NCBI RefSeq assembly: GCF_023283485.1 | Contig: NZ_JAKILU010000018.1 | Location: forward strand, 16,954-80,953 | Reading direction: 5' to 3' | DNA: 64,000 nt | Source of the DNA: Shewanella glacialipiscicola | GTDB lineage: Bacteria > Pseudomonadota > Gammaproteobacteria > Enterobacterales > Shewanellaceae | Shown here: positions 27,602-36,655 of the stretch, in pieces | Numbering within the stretch: position 1 is the stretch's first letter | How the letters are laid out: each line of letters starts with the position of its first letter | The notes under the pieces: generated by a model | The model's database searches: none | Told to the model about the DNA's origin: nothing | What the model saw: the letters and a program-made list of their open reading frames with translations, nothing else | Program-made: the position numbers and the translations under genes

Positions 27602-29536
27602 ATGTCATCCGATGAAAGAACTTTCCGTGAACTCGGCCTATCCGAGAATTTGTTGCGTGCTCTTGACGAGCTAGGTTATGAAAAACCGACGCCAATCCAA
27701 TCAGCCAGTATCGACCCTCTTATGGCTGGCAAAGATATTTTAGGTCAAGCGCAAACAGGTACAGGTAAAACTGGTGCCTTCGCTTTACCCCTGCTAAATA
27801 AAGTCACCACCCAAACAACACCGCAAATTTTAGTATTAGCGCCAACACGCGAACTAGCGGTTCAGGTTGCAGAAGCTTTCAGTAGTTATGCCAAATTCAT
27901 GAAGAATTTCCACGTACTGCCAATTTACGGCGGTCAAAGCATGCAACAACAGTTGAATGCCCTAAAACGTGGCCCACAGGTTATTGTTGGTACGCCTGGT
28001 CGTGTTATGGACCATATGCGTCGCGGCACGTTGAAACTCGATTCATTACAAGCACTTGTACTTGATGAAGCCGATGAAATGTTAAAAATGGGCTTCATCG
28101 ATGATATCGAGTGGATCCTTGAGCACACGCCAAGCGAGCGCCAGTTAGCGCTATTCTCTGCCACTATGCCAGAGCAAATTAAGCGTGTTGCTAACCAATA
28201 CTTGCGCAATCCAGTACATGTTCGTATTGAATCAAGCCAAACAACGGTTGAGTCAATCGAGCAGCGTTTTGTACAAGTATCACAACACAACAAACTTGAA
28301 GCGTTAGTACGTGTATTAGAAGTTGAAAACACTGAAGGTGTTATCATATTCGTCCGTACTCGTAACTCATGTGTTGAGTTAGCTGAAAAGTTAGAGGCTC
28401 GTGGTTATGCTTCATCACCTTTACATGGTGACATGAACCAGCAAGCCCGTGAGCGCGCAGTTGATCAACTGAAACGTGGCAAATTAGACATCCTGATCGC
28501 GACTGACGTTGCGGCCCGTGGTCTTGACGTTGAACGTATCGGTCACGTTGTCAACTACGATATTCCGTATGATGCTGAAGCTTATGTACACCGTATTGGC
28601 CGTACTGGCCGTGCTGGCCGTACTGGTATGGCGATCCTGTTTGTGACTAGCCGTGAAATGCGCATGCTGCGCACTATCGAGCGCTCAACTAACAGCCGTA
28701 TTTCACCGATGAAAATTCCAAGCCCTGAGAGTGTTGCAGAGCGTCGTCTATCTCGCTTAGGTGAGCAACTGGCTGAAACAATCAGCGGCGATTTAGATTT
28801 CATGAAAGAAGCTGTTGCCCAATTATGCCAACAGTTAGAAGTCGATACCGATCTTCTAGCCGCAGCATTATTACAGCAAGTTCAGCAAGAGCGTCCGCTG
28901 CAATTGCCAGCGATTCAAGAACGTGCTCGTGATGAACGTAGTGAGCGCCCTGAACGTAGCAGCAGTGATCGTGGTGACCGCGGAAGTGACCGTGGTGGTG
29001 AGCGCAGAAGTCGCGAACCGCGTCCAATGCCAGCGAGCCTAGGCAGCGCTGAAGCATTAAAAGACAACCCAGATTTAAAAATGTGCCGTTACGTTATCGA
29101 CGTAGGTCGTGAGAATGGTGTAGGTGTTGGTAACATCGTTGGCGCTATCGCAAACGAAGCGAACATCGACAGCCGTTACATTGGCGCAATCCAACTTTAC
29201 GATGCAGTGACCACTGTTGACCTGCCAGATGGCATGCCAAAAGACGTGTTACAGCACTTACGCAAAGTGCGTGTTTGTGGCAAGCCATTGAACATCCGCG
29301 AAGCTGGCGATCAAGTATTTGTTGATTCTGGCCGTAGTGCTCGTTCAGACCGCCCCGCCGCTGACCGTAAGCCTCGTGGCGACCGTCCTACTGGTGATCG
29401 TCCAACTGGCGACCGCCCAGCGGGTGACCGTAAGCCTCGCGCTGCGTCTACTGGTGATAAGCCATTTGCTGACCGTAAACCTCGTGCAGACAAACCTGCC
29501 GGTGAGCGTAAGCCACGTAAACCACGTGAAGATTAA
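27602..29536 (+). CDS. deaD: ATP-dependent DEAD-box RNA helicase (CsdA/DeaD)
   Basis: 644 residues. It unwinds RNA in ribosome assembly and mRNA decay, especially in the cold. Order of parts: Q motif (GYEKPTPIQSASI), Walker A AQTGTGKT, PTRELA, LDEADEMLKMGF, SAT, the second RecA domain ending HRIGRTGRAGRTG, and an Arg/Glu/Ser-rich linker near 440-480. A DbpA-type RNA-binding domain follows (MCRYVIDVGRENGVGVGNIVGAIANEA), then a basic tail with repeats of DRPTGDRPAGDRKPR type. An upstream in-frame start would lie within the promoter, so ATG 27602 (MSSDERTFRELGLS) is chosen; AAGG lies ten bases before it. Confidence 0.97.
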   Translation: MSSDERTFRELGLSENLLRALDELGYEKPTPIQSASIDPLMAGKDILGQAQTGTGKTGAFALPLLNKVTTQTTPQILVLAPTRELAVQVAEAFSSYAKFMKNFHVLPIYGGQSMQQQLNALKRGPQVIVGTPGRVMDHMRRGTLKLDSLQALVLDEADEMLKMGFIDDIEWILEHTPSERQLALFSATMPEQIKRVANQYLRNPVHVRIESSQTTVESIEQRFVQVSQHNKLEALVRVLEVENTEGVIIFVRTRNSCVELAEKLEARGYASSPLHGDMNQQARERAVDQLKRGKLDILIATDVAARGLDVERIGHVVNYDIPYDAEAYVHRIGRTGRAGRTGMAILFVTSREMRMLRTIERSTNSRISPMKIPSPESVAERRLSRLGEQLAETISGDLDFMKEAVAQLCQQLEVDTDLLAAALLQQVQQERPLQLPAIQERARDERSERPERSSSDRGDRGSDRGGERRSREPRPMPASLGSAEALKDNPDLKMCRYVIDVGRENGVGVGNIVGAIANEANIDSRYIGAIQLYDAVTTVDLPDGMPKDVLQHLRKVRVCGKPLNIREAGDQVFVDSGRSARSDRPAADRKPRGDRPTGDRPTGDRPAGDRKPRAASTGDKPFADRKPRADKPAGERKPRKPRED

Positions 29537-29565
29537 TCTAACGATTATCTAGCTAAGCTAGAGAC

Positions 29566-29593
29566 TAAAAAAGGAGCCTAGGCTCCTTTTTTA
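29566..29593 (+). terminator. Rho-independent terminator after deaD
   Basis: AAAAAAGGAGCC pairs with GGCTCCTTTTTT with a two-base loop; a perfect palindrome with a T-run. Confidence 0.92.
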
Positions 29594-29672
29594 TTGGTTT
29601 AAATTTCTTTACCGAACCTCATGCTTAGTGTCTAATTGCCTTACAGCTTAACGACTTGAACAATCATCCACC

Positions 29673-30047
29673 ATGAAAAAAGCCCTTACCGCCGGCTTAT
29701 TATCCGCCTTAGTGGCTCCCGGCAGCGGTCATTTTTACCTGCAACATAAACGCCGAGCCCTAGTGTTTTTTGTACTGGCAATACTGAGCCTCGGTCTGTT
29801 GCTGCAACAAGTAATGCAAGTCGCACAAGTTATCTCGCTTGATATTCAAACTGGCGTGTTGCCATTAGATATAGGCGTAATTGCGGCCGAAGTGACCAAG
29901 CAAACCACCGCAACCATTCGTGATGGTGCAGATAAGCTGATGTACGGGTTTATCCTCTGCTGGCTGATTGCCATATTAGATAGCGTGCGCTTGGGACTAA
30001 AGCAAGATAAGCAAGATGCACTTACCGCTAACAACGCGCTGCGGTAA
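29673..30047 (+). CDS. Small membrane protein of unknown function
   Basis: 124 residues. The N-terminus LTAGLLSALVAPGSGHFYLQHKRRA resembles the short Gly-rich entry found in small TM2-like proteins. A hydrophobic helix follows at ~29-45 (LVFFVLAILSLGLLLQQ) and another at ~92-106 (FILCWLIAILDSVRL). The C-terminus is hydrophilic. It lies alone between the deaD terminator and a gene on the other strand. I do not recognise a function; a real gene seems likely because of its length, clear helices and Met start. Confidence 0.7.
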   Translation: MKKALTAGLLSALVAPGSGHFYLQHKRRALVFFVLAILSLGLLLQQVMQVAQVISLDIQTGVLPLDIGVIAAEVTKQTTATIRDGADKLMYGFILCWLIAILDSVRLGLKQDKQDALTANNALR

Positions 30048-30223
30048 GGTATTTGCCACAAATCACGCGCGGCTCAAATCCCATCGAGAAATAACAGACA
30101 GACTTTACTTACTTTTAATAAAAGCCCTTCACCTTTTACACACCGTACTTTAATAGCCAAACTTTTAATAACAAACCTTTATGACGATAAGCGCGGCTCA
30201 TTAGGTGCAATGGTGTCGATTGG

Positions 30224-30838
30224 CTAATCGTCTATTGCCCACGCTTCAATAAAGCTATGGTAACAAGCTACTAGCATGTCGGCATCAAGGGCATAATCGG
30301 GGATAGTTTCGGGGCAATAAAGGGCGCAGCGGCTACCTGCATTTTGGGCAGTTTGCAGATCAAATAGATAATCGCCCACATATAAAATATCTGCAGGATC
30401 TAATTGCCACTGCTGGCAAATAAGCTCAATACCTTCAGGGTGCGGCTTAGGCTGCGCATCATCGCGGGTTAACACCAATGCGATATCGATGCCGAGCTTA
30501 TTGATAGTGATTTGCGCTGCTTCTGGCATATTGCGGGTCAAAATAGCCAAGGGCAGCGATTTAGCCTGTAAGTATTCGATAAGCTCCTTAGCGCCATCTA
30601 TCCAACTGGCGTTAAGTGAGCTTTGTCTTTCATACTCATGGACTATCTCAAATGCTTTATTACGCGTCTCGCCTTCACTGAGGCTATTAATATGGGCCAA
30701 AATATCCGTACCAGAATGAATGCCTAGCTCGCGGCGCAGCCCGGCAAAATCAGGATTTGAATGCGCCAAAGTGCCGTCAAGATCGAAGATGACGCCACGG
30801 ATATCTTTAAGTTTTACATCACTGAGTCGTGTAATCAC
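30224..30838 (-). CDS. HAD-superfamily hydrolase (phosphoglycolate phosphatase-like)
   Basis: 204 residues. Motif I is VIFDLDGTLAHS with the nucleophile Asp19 and acid/base Asp21. Motif II is LAILTRN, motif III is the lysine in QPKPHPEG, and motif IV is LYVGDYLFDLQ. A helical cap lies between motifs I and II, as in the phosphoglycolate phosphatase / beta-phosphoglucomutase group. It is probably a cytosolic phosphatase for a small phosphorylated metabolite, with the substrate unknown. The DMT transporter gene lies 34 bases upstream on the same strand, so the two are probably co-transcribed. Confidence 0.88.
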   Translation of the reverse strand: MITRLSDVKLKDIRGVIFDLDGTLAHSNPDFAGLRRELGIHSGTDILAHINSLSEGETRNKAFEIVHEYERQSSLNASWIDGAKELIEYLQAKSLPLAILTRNMPEAAQITINKLGIDIALVLTRDDAQPKPHPEGIELICQQWQLDPADILYVGDYLFDLQTAQNAGSRCALYCPETIPDYALDADMLVACYHSFIEAWAIDD

Positions 30839-30872
30839 AGACCTTTCCCATAGGTAAAAATTTATCTAAACG

Positions 30873-31892
30873 TTAGATTACTTGCATACGCTTTAGCTGA
30901 CGATTGCGATAAAGCGGTAATAACTGAACCACTATCACCGACATTATGATTACACCAATCCCCAACAGCGATAATCCATCTAATTCATCGGCATGAAAGA
31001 CCTCAGGCCACCAGCCCACCGCGACCACGATAGCTGTCGCACTAAAACTAAATACTGGCGTTAAGGCTAACATTGCGCTCACCTGCGCCGTCGGCCAATA
31101 TTTCATTGATTGTCCAAAACAGCCATAAGCTATTAAGGTATTGGCGGCGCAAAATAACGCTATCTGCCACTCAAAGCTGTCCATCTCGGCAAACTGACTA
31201 AGATCGCTAAAGGGAGCCATTACGAAAATACCTAAGGCATAGAGCACTAAAAGCACATTGGCAGGTGATAATCGATTTAATAATGACTTTTGCAATAAGG
31301 CATAACTGGTCCAAGACAACGCCGAGAATTGAATAATCATCACTCCAATCCAAACTTGATGATTGTTCGTGGCTGAAAAGTTTAAATTAGGATGGAAAAA
31401 CATCAGCATACCTAAAGCTAAGGTCGCAAAACAGCTGAGTTGCACTGCGTTAAGCCGTTCCTTGAAAAATAGCACACCACCAAAAGCTAAGAAGAAAGGC
31501 GATGTTTGGAAATTTAGCTGGGCAGCACCAGGCGCGAGATAATCGAGGGAGTAAACAAAAGAAACATAATTAAACATCAAGAACATGCCCGCCAGCCCCA
31601 ATCTTAACCAAACTTTGGCATCGAGCGCGGCAAATTGCTTAAGGCTGCCCGCGCTCCATTGGATCAATATACTGACTAACAACGCAACCAGAAAGCGGAA
31701 CCACGTTAGTGTTACCGGATCGATAAAAGCACCTGATAGTTTTAAGGCTATCGGCAATATGCCCCAAAACAACACGGCAACGGAGATAAAAATAAGCCCG
31801 AGTTGAGCATGATTATTTGCCTGTGGGGCATTAAGGTTGAGATTCACGGATGAGTCCAATAGAGACCACGAAATGGGCTGCCATTCTGGCAC
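30873..31892 (-). CDS. DMT-superfamily (EamA) transporter
   Basis: 339 residues with ten hydrophobic helices in two EamA repeats. The first begins ISVAVLFWGILPIALKLSG and continues with TWFRFLVALLVSILI; the second is around WIGVMIIQFSALSWTSYALLQKS. The C-terminus is short and basic (YRNRQLKRMQVI). Members export amino acids, nucleosides or other metabolites from the cytosol; the substrate here cannot be read. The ATG at 31892 has only a distant ribosome site, and a GTG 15 codons inside is an alternative. It lies just upstream of the HAD gene on the same strand. Confidence 0.88.
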   Translation of the reverse strand: MPEWQPISWSLLDSSVNLNLNAPQANNHAQLGLIFISVAVLFWGILPIALKLSGAFIDPVTLTWFRFLVALLVSILIQWSAGSLKQFAALDAKVWLRLGLAGMFLMFNYVSFVYSLDYLAPGAAQLNFQTSPFFLAFGGVLFFKERLNAVQLSCFATLALGMLMFFHPNLNFSATNNHQVWIGVMIIQFSALSWTSYALLQKSLLNRLSPANVLLVLYALGIFVMAPFSDLSQFAEMDSFEWQIALFCAANTLIAYGCFGQSMKYWPTAQVSAMLALTPVFSFSATAIVVAVGWWPEVFHADELDGLSLLGIGVIIMSVIVVQLLPLYRNRQLKRMQVI

Positions 31893-32183
31893 TGAGTTAA
31901 GCCAATATCTAGCCTCTTATTATGGAAAGATAAGTGCTAGGTTGGATACTTTAACTGACATTGCTGTTATATGAGTAATATGTGCGATATGAGTTTAAAT
32001 CGCTTAACGTTTTTGGGGTTTTAGCCCTCATCCTTAATTCTGCAGCGATTGATTTTAAATCTATGCGGACATTGCCATTTCCAGTGATAGCATTAACCGA
32101 GTATATTTGGCCGACTAGAATGGCTTATCGGCCACCTTCTTTTATGCCACATCTATAGGCTAACTGTTTAAATAGGAAAGTTA

Positions 32184-32990
32184 ATGTTATCTACCGTCAC
32201 TCTCGAGCAAGTACAAAGGTGTATCAAGCCCGCCGCAAAAGAACTCGCCATGCGCCGTGCTGCTGGCACAAACGGAGATTTACTTAACTCAGAACTGAGA
32301 CCAACAAACTTCGAGCAGGCCTTCGCCATTCAACAAGCCGTGGCAGAAATATTTAACACTACCGACAACAATCCTATCGCAGCGTGGAAATGCTTACTGC
32401 CCACTGCCGAAAAAACTGTCGTTGCGCCTATATATCAACATGATGTGTATCAACAATCGGCCACTTGCCCACTGTATGCATCGAATCAACAACTGGCTCG
32501 CGTCGAACCTGAACTGGCTTTTGAAATAGCTCGCGATTTGCCGCCAAGAGCGACGCCTTATACCGAAGCTGAAATCAATGCGGCTTTAGGTAACACTCGC
32601 TTAGCGCTTGAATTGATAAAAAGCCGCTACCACACGCCCAGTGAAGCGACCTATTTTGATGCCCTAGCCGATGGCTTAGTTAATCAAGGCTTGTGGTTAG
32701 GCCCAGTGCTTAACGCGCTAGAGGGGGTAGATACGAGTGGTTTTGAGCTCAAGGTTAATATTCAAGATGGCGACACACTGCAAAAAACCGCCATTCATCC
32801 CAATGGCTCCGCTAAAGCTGGGCTCTACTGGCTGGTTAATTTTTTATCAACCCAAGGTGTTGGCTTAACTCAAGGCCAATATGTGATTACCGGCTCCTAC
32901 GCGGGCGTACTTGACTTGCCATTGGCGCAAATCTGTCATTTTGAATACGGCGCACTTGGGCAGTTTTCAGTCGAATTTATCACTAAATAA
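32184..32990 (+). CDS. 2-keto-4-pentenoate hydratase / fumarylacetoacetate-hydrolase-fold protein
   Basis: 268 residues. Features of the 2-keto-4-pentenoate hydratase (MhpD-like) group include NFEQAFAIQQAVAE, the metal-binding RVEPELAFEIARDL, and GLVNQGLWLGP followed by GSYAGVLDLP. Such enzymes add water to 2-hydroxy-dienoates in catechol breakdown. No other aromatic-catabolism genes are nearby, so the natural substrate may differ. It stands alone after a 291-base gap from the divergent transporter, with AGGAAAG before the ATG. Confidence 0.85.
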   Translation: MLSTVTLEQVQRCIKPAAKELAMRRAAGTNGDLLNSELRPTNFEQAFAIQQAVAEIFNTTDNNPIAAWKCLLPTAEKTVVAPIYQHDVYQQSATCPLYASNQQLARVEPELAFEIARDLPPRATPYTEAEINAALGNTRLALELIKSRYHTPSEATYFDALADGLVNQGLWLGPVLNALEGVDTSGFELKVNIQDGDTLQKTAIHPNGSAKAGLYWLVNFLSTQGVGLTQGQYVITGSYAGVLDLPLAQICHFEYGALGQFSVEFITK

Positions 32991-33042
32991 CCTGTAATCA
33001 GAATAATCTCTGCGGCGCTACGGGTTAAATAACCTCTTAAAA

Positions 33043-33086
33043 GACCAATAGGCGAGCCTACGCTTCACTCGGATCGCCTATTGGTC
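33043..33086. repeat. Perfect 13-base inverted repeat (hairpin)
   Basis: GACCAATAGGCGA (33043-33055) pairs exactly with TCGCCTATTGGTC (33074-33086) over an 18-base loop. It follows the hydratase gene by about 50 bases and precedes the TonB-domain gene. The tail is AAATCAATCTTTT, not a classical T-run, so it may be a terminator of lower quality or a protein-binding site. Confidence 0.65.
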
Positions 33087-33194
33087 AAATCAATCTTTTC
33101 TCGCCCCCTCAAGGCGCAACAAAAACAAAACAAATTTGTATCAAAAAGAGCTCCTGTGTATCATCTAGATTCATCAATAATAAGGATATACATT

Positions 33195-34307
33195 ATGTCG
33201 CATGGAAAAATGCTGCCAATCGCCTACTTTTTTGCCCTCACTTTAGGCACCTCTTTTATCTTACACGCCTCTGAGAATAGCTTTGCTAAAGCCTATAGCG
33301 ACTATCAAGCCGCGGTGGAAAAAGGCGATACTGCGAACATTGAAGCGAGTGCTAAAACGGCTTACCAACTCGGTGAGGCTCAGTATGCCAAAGATAGTAT
33401 CGACTTAGCCAATCTCGCTATAAACTGGGCCAGTGCGATAGAAAATCAAGTCGCGCCAAACCCATTTATAGAAACCCATTTTCAGCAAACCGCCAAGGCT
33501 AATGAATTATATAAACTCGCGCTTGCTAACTATAAAATCCATTATGGTAAGCAAGCACTTGAGCTTATCGACCCCTTACTTGGCGCAGCGCAAACAGCCG
33601 CCAAAGCCAAAGTAGCGAAAGACTATTTCCTTGATGCTATGGCGGTTGCAGAAAAATCTGATAATAAAAAAGTTCTAGCCGATGTGAAAATGGCCGCGTT
33701 CAGTCGCTTATCCAAAACCGAACTCTACACTCGAGACGTAAGAAACTATGCCTTCGATGCTTATGATATTTATAAAGAAATTTTACCCGAAAATGCATTA
33801 GAGAGGGTTAAGGCCACCTATATTGTTGGCGCAGTTGAGTTTGCAGACAAACATGACAATAAAGCCGAACCTTTATTACTCGAAGTGGTTAAACAGTTCG
33901 ATGCACTTAATTTCAGTCATCCCTATGCCTTAAGTGCCCATGCTTATTTAGTCGAGCTTTACGAGCGTCAGAATAAACGCGAGCAATCCACAGCCCATTG
34001 TATTGCTATCGGTAAAATGCGCCCATGGGCCGACGCACAGGAACAACAACCTATTTTCCGTACCGTACCTGACTATCCAATGTCCTATGCCCAACGCAAA
34101 AAAAGTGGCTGGGTAGAGTTGAATCTCACTATCGATGAGATGGGGTTTGTTAAAAATCCCGAAATAACTAACTCTGAAGGGGGCGCGTTATTCGAAAAAG
34201 AAACATTGAAAATGATCGATAAGTGGCGCTACGCACCTAAGTTTGAGGATGGTAAACCAGTCACGGCACAAACTATGATTCGAGTCGAATACAAGATTGA
34301 TAAGTAA
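33195..34307 (+). CDS. Exported protein with C-terminal TonB domain
   Basis: 370 residues from ATG 33195 (AAGGATA upstream). The open frame continues further 5', but that part would run through the inverted repeat and lacks a signal. A signal peptide spans 1-24 (MLPIAYFFALTLGTSFILHA). The middle (~30-270) is alpha-helical, with Ala-rich repeats suggesting TPR-like helices. The last ~85 residues match a TonB C-terminal domain (YPMSYAQRKKSGWVELNLTI ... WRYAPKFEDGKPV). No N-terminal anchor like that of true TonB remains after cleavage and no ExbBD is nearby. It may be a periplasmic partner of envelope proteins rather than an energy transducer. Confidence 0.82.
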   Translation: MSHGKMLPIAYFFALTLGTSFILHASENSFAKAYSDYQAAVEKGDTANIEASAKTAYQLGEAQYAKDSIDLANLAINWASAIENQVAPNPFIETHFQQTAKANELYKLALANYKIHYGKQALELIDPLLGAAQTAAKAKVAKDYFLDAMAVAEKSDNKKVLADVKMAAFSRLSKTELYTRDVRNYAFDAYDIYKEILPENALERVKATYIVGAVEFADKHDNKAEPLLLEVVKQFDALNFSHPYALSAHAYLVELYERQNKREQSTAHCIAIGKMRPWADAQEQQPIFRTVPDYPMSYAQRKKSGWVELNLTIDEMGFVKNPEITNSEGGALFEKETLKMIDKWRYAPKFEDGKPVTAQTMIRVEYKIDK

Positions 34308-34323
34308 CCATCTAAGTAGTCCG

Positions 34324-34650
34324 TTACGTTAGCTCATAGCCTAGCCCATCGACCACTCTCGATGGGCTTTGTTCATCTTGCGTTCTAAATAAACGCGGAT
34401 TTCCCCCTTGTTTTAGTAGGCTTAAACAGACTTGGCAAATACATGCATCAGTAGACGCTAGTTGTAAACTTAATACCTGAGGCTCATCTAAAGCTTGCGC
34501 TTGCAAGGCGGCCAAAGGTGGGAACACCTGCTGCGCGCACCAACAATCCTCAATGCCCTTACCTAAAGTTACAGCACACTGATTCACGCCTTGGCACAAA
34601 GGGCAAATTTGTGATTCCGTAACACTTAAATCTTGTAACGACTTAGGCAT
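34324..34650 (-). CDS. Small cysteine-rich CWC-type protein
   Basis: 108 residues from ATG 34650, which has GAGG six bases upstream. A longer in-frame start (34698) has no ribosome site. Cysteines come in metal-binding-like groups: CPLCQGVNQCAV, EDCWC and ACICQVCLSLL, the pattern of the cysteine-rich CWC family. This suggests a zinc-binding cytosolic protein, but its function is not known to me. It converges on the TonB-domain gene and overlaps that gene's terminator. Confidence 0.75.
   Translation of the reverse strand: MPKSLQDLSVTESQICPLCQGVNQCAVTLGKGIEDCWCAQQVFPPLAALQAQALDEPQVLSLQLASTDACICQVCLSLLKQGGNPRLFRTQDEQSPSRVVDGLGYELT
34343..34370 (+). terminator. Terminator of the TonB-domain gene, inside the converging gene
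   Basis: AGCCCATCGA (34343-34352) pairs with TCGATGGGCT (34359-34368) and is followed by TTTG. It lies within the last codons of the converging minus-strand gene at 34324-34650, so the same bases serve as coding sequence and probable terminator. Confidence 0.6.
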
Positions 34651-34820
34651 CAATATCCTCGTAAATAACATAGGTAATGAATTTTTAGGGATTATCATAA
34701 CGGTTTATAGCCACTCAAACGGAGTTTTTATCGAGGTTACAACCAACTTTTACGATATAAATTAAAAGTGTTGTAATTTAATACAACAACTTGAGTTCTT
34801 CACTAATAATGTAAGAGCCG

Positions 34821-36038
34821 TTACCTGCAATGAGGAACAAAGATTACTTCTTTTTGTAGCAAGCTGTCGATTAACTCATAGGCGTAGTCTCTACTGGCCC
34901 CATGCTGTATAAGCACATTGAGCATATCTGCACCACTAAAATGGCTATTTTGCTCGCTAAGCAATAAGAGAATAGATCCTAGGATTGGATCCGCTTCTAT
35001 AACTGCTTCACGCCCCCTCACCTTATAAGCCACAGATTCGATACGTTGAGCGTTATTTAAATTCCGTTTGGTGACCTGAAATGAAACCTCGGGATTAACA
35101 GCAAATCCACTAGCCTCAACCGCGGCTGCAGTTGTGGGAACGCGCTGCTGATTGGTATTTTTACAGATAATAAATTCGAGTTTAGGGATTTCAAATAGGC
35201 GTTCCATAATCTTATATTGCTCAAACTCACTTAATGCTTTAAGCCTGGCCCTCAATTCAGGATTTTTAATGCGCTTGTCTACAGACCAGACATCGGGCTC
35301 TACCCAACGGACAAACTTCATCCCTGCATTTTCAATAAATTGCCATAAACCTGTAACATCGAAACTGGTTTCTTTGACATTTAAGCAAGTATCGACAAAT
35401 TCGACGTCTGGGTTTAGGTAAGTGGATGACCAATAATTATCCTTAAATAGGCTGTCCTCTGCGGCCTCTGCTAATAAACGCCCCGGTGCTATTCGCTCAG
35501 AAATCTGTGCCTGTATGGGACTTAAAATATCGATGCAATCAATCAGTCGATAGAGTGCCTGCCTGCCATAGGTACCATAGAGCATAATTGACATTACCCC
35601 ATGGGGGGCTAATATCTCAGCCAAGTTGTTAAGCCCTAGCTGTGGATCTGCTGTGTGATGCAATACTCCTGCGCAATGAATAACATCAAAACCACCTTCA
35701 GGCACAGTTATACCTGTAAGCGCCATTAAATCGACCTGATGAAACGTAAGATTATTAAGCCCTCTTTGCTCAGCATTAAGGGTGGCCTCTTTAAGGCCTA
35801 CAGTATTGATATCCATAGCACTAAAGGTGACTTCAGGTTGCAATGTTGCGGCGGCCAATACAGCGGGGCCCCGACCACATCCTGCCTCTAAGGCATGATA
35901 TGGCCGACTATCTTTGGGGCTTTGCTCAACATAACTAAGCAGCAGCCGAATATCGAATCCCGCCGTCATATTGGGTAACCCAGATGGGTAAGGGTATTGC
36001 TCATACATCTGCTGTACACTTTGAGTCACAGGATCCAT
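34821..36038 (-). CDS. Class I SAM-dependent methyltransferase
   Basis: 405 residues. The N-terminal half has the Rossmann-type methyltransferase core: SAM motif I ALEAGCGRGPAVLAAA (~49-64), motif II FSAMDINTVGLKEA, and FDVIHCAGVLHHTADP near 120. The last ~160 residues are an extra domain with no family I recognise, ending in a helical segment (DMLNVLIQHGASRDYAYELIDSLL). The opening MYEQYPYPSG resembles methyltransferases acting on large or lipid-like substrates, but the substrate is unknown. Single gene with its own upstream gap. Confidence 0.85.
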   Translation of the reverse strand: MDPVTQSVQQMYEQYPYPSGLPNMTAGFDIRLLLSYVEQSPKDSRPYHALEAGCGRGPAVLAAATLQPEVTFSAMDINTVGLKEATLNAEQRGLNNLTFHQVDLMALTGITVPEGGFDVIHCAGVLHHTADPQLGLNNLAEILAPHGVMSIMLYGTYGRQALYRLIDCIDILSPIQAQISERIAPGRLLAEAAEDSLFKDNYWSSTYLNPDVEFVDTCLNVKETSFDVTGLWQFIENAGMKFVRWVEPDVWSVDKRIKNPELRARLKALSEFEQYKIMERLFEIPKLEFIICKNTNQQRVPTTAAAVEASGFAVNPEVSFQVTKRNLNNAQRIESVAYKVRGREAVIEADPILGSILLLLSEQNSHFSGADMLNVLIQHGASRDYAYELIDSLLQKEVIFVPHCR

Positions 36039-36526
36039 TCGGTCTCTCCTTCAATTTTGCACACCATGCGGCCTGTGCTGGTCATTGGGACTGATTTAAA
36101 TTTAGATGCAGCACCCATATCTCGCCATAAAAAGCCGATATCCCTTTGCCTACATAGGCTTGAGGCCGCTAGCTAGCATTCTTCTTGGTGGCTACAAGAT
36201 AATGGTTAGGCCTGCACCTGTCTATTAAACCTAATACTCACAATTAAAAAGACTTACAGCAGATGCCGATGTCTAGTCTATGGGGTAAACGTCTTTTCAA
36301 GCCTAAGTCGACATCGTTGGAATGTAACTTGAACAGCCTCCATATTTAGCAAACTATCCGTACTCTATTGCTCTCGTTTATAAACATAGAAACCTTAGAT
36401 TTATATTCACTCTGCCGACGAATGAATGCCATGACTCACCTATACGTTGATACCTGCAATCACGAAAATCCCAACAACTGAACTCACAGATGACTCAGTA
36501 GAATTGATCAACGCCTTTTGACCAAT
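36039..36526. other. Intergenic region without a recognised feature
   Basis: About 490 bases between the methyltransferase start and the tsdA terminator. No ORF with a ribosome site and no clear repeat is visible. Confidence 0.5.
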
Positions 36527-36562
36527 TAAAAAGCCAGTAAAGATAACCTCTACTGGCTTTTT
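36527..36562 (-). terminator. Rho-independent terminator after tsdA
   Basis: AAAAAGCCAGTA pairs with TACTGGCTTTTT around an eleven-base loop, about 90 bases beyond the tsdA stop. A/T runs flank the stem on both strands. Confidence 0.85.
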
Positions 36563-36655
36563 GGTTCATGGTAATAAGTCTAGATTTATATCTAACTCAC
36601 TCCAACGAATCCCAACTCATCCAAACTAGGCCTAACTCAGACCTAACGCTTTAGG

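Noticed and set aside
29311..29552. Open frames in the 3' part of deaD
   Set aside because: By-products of the Arg/Asp/Pro repeats in the helicase tail.
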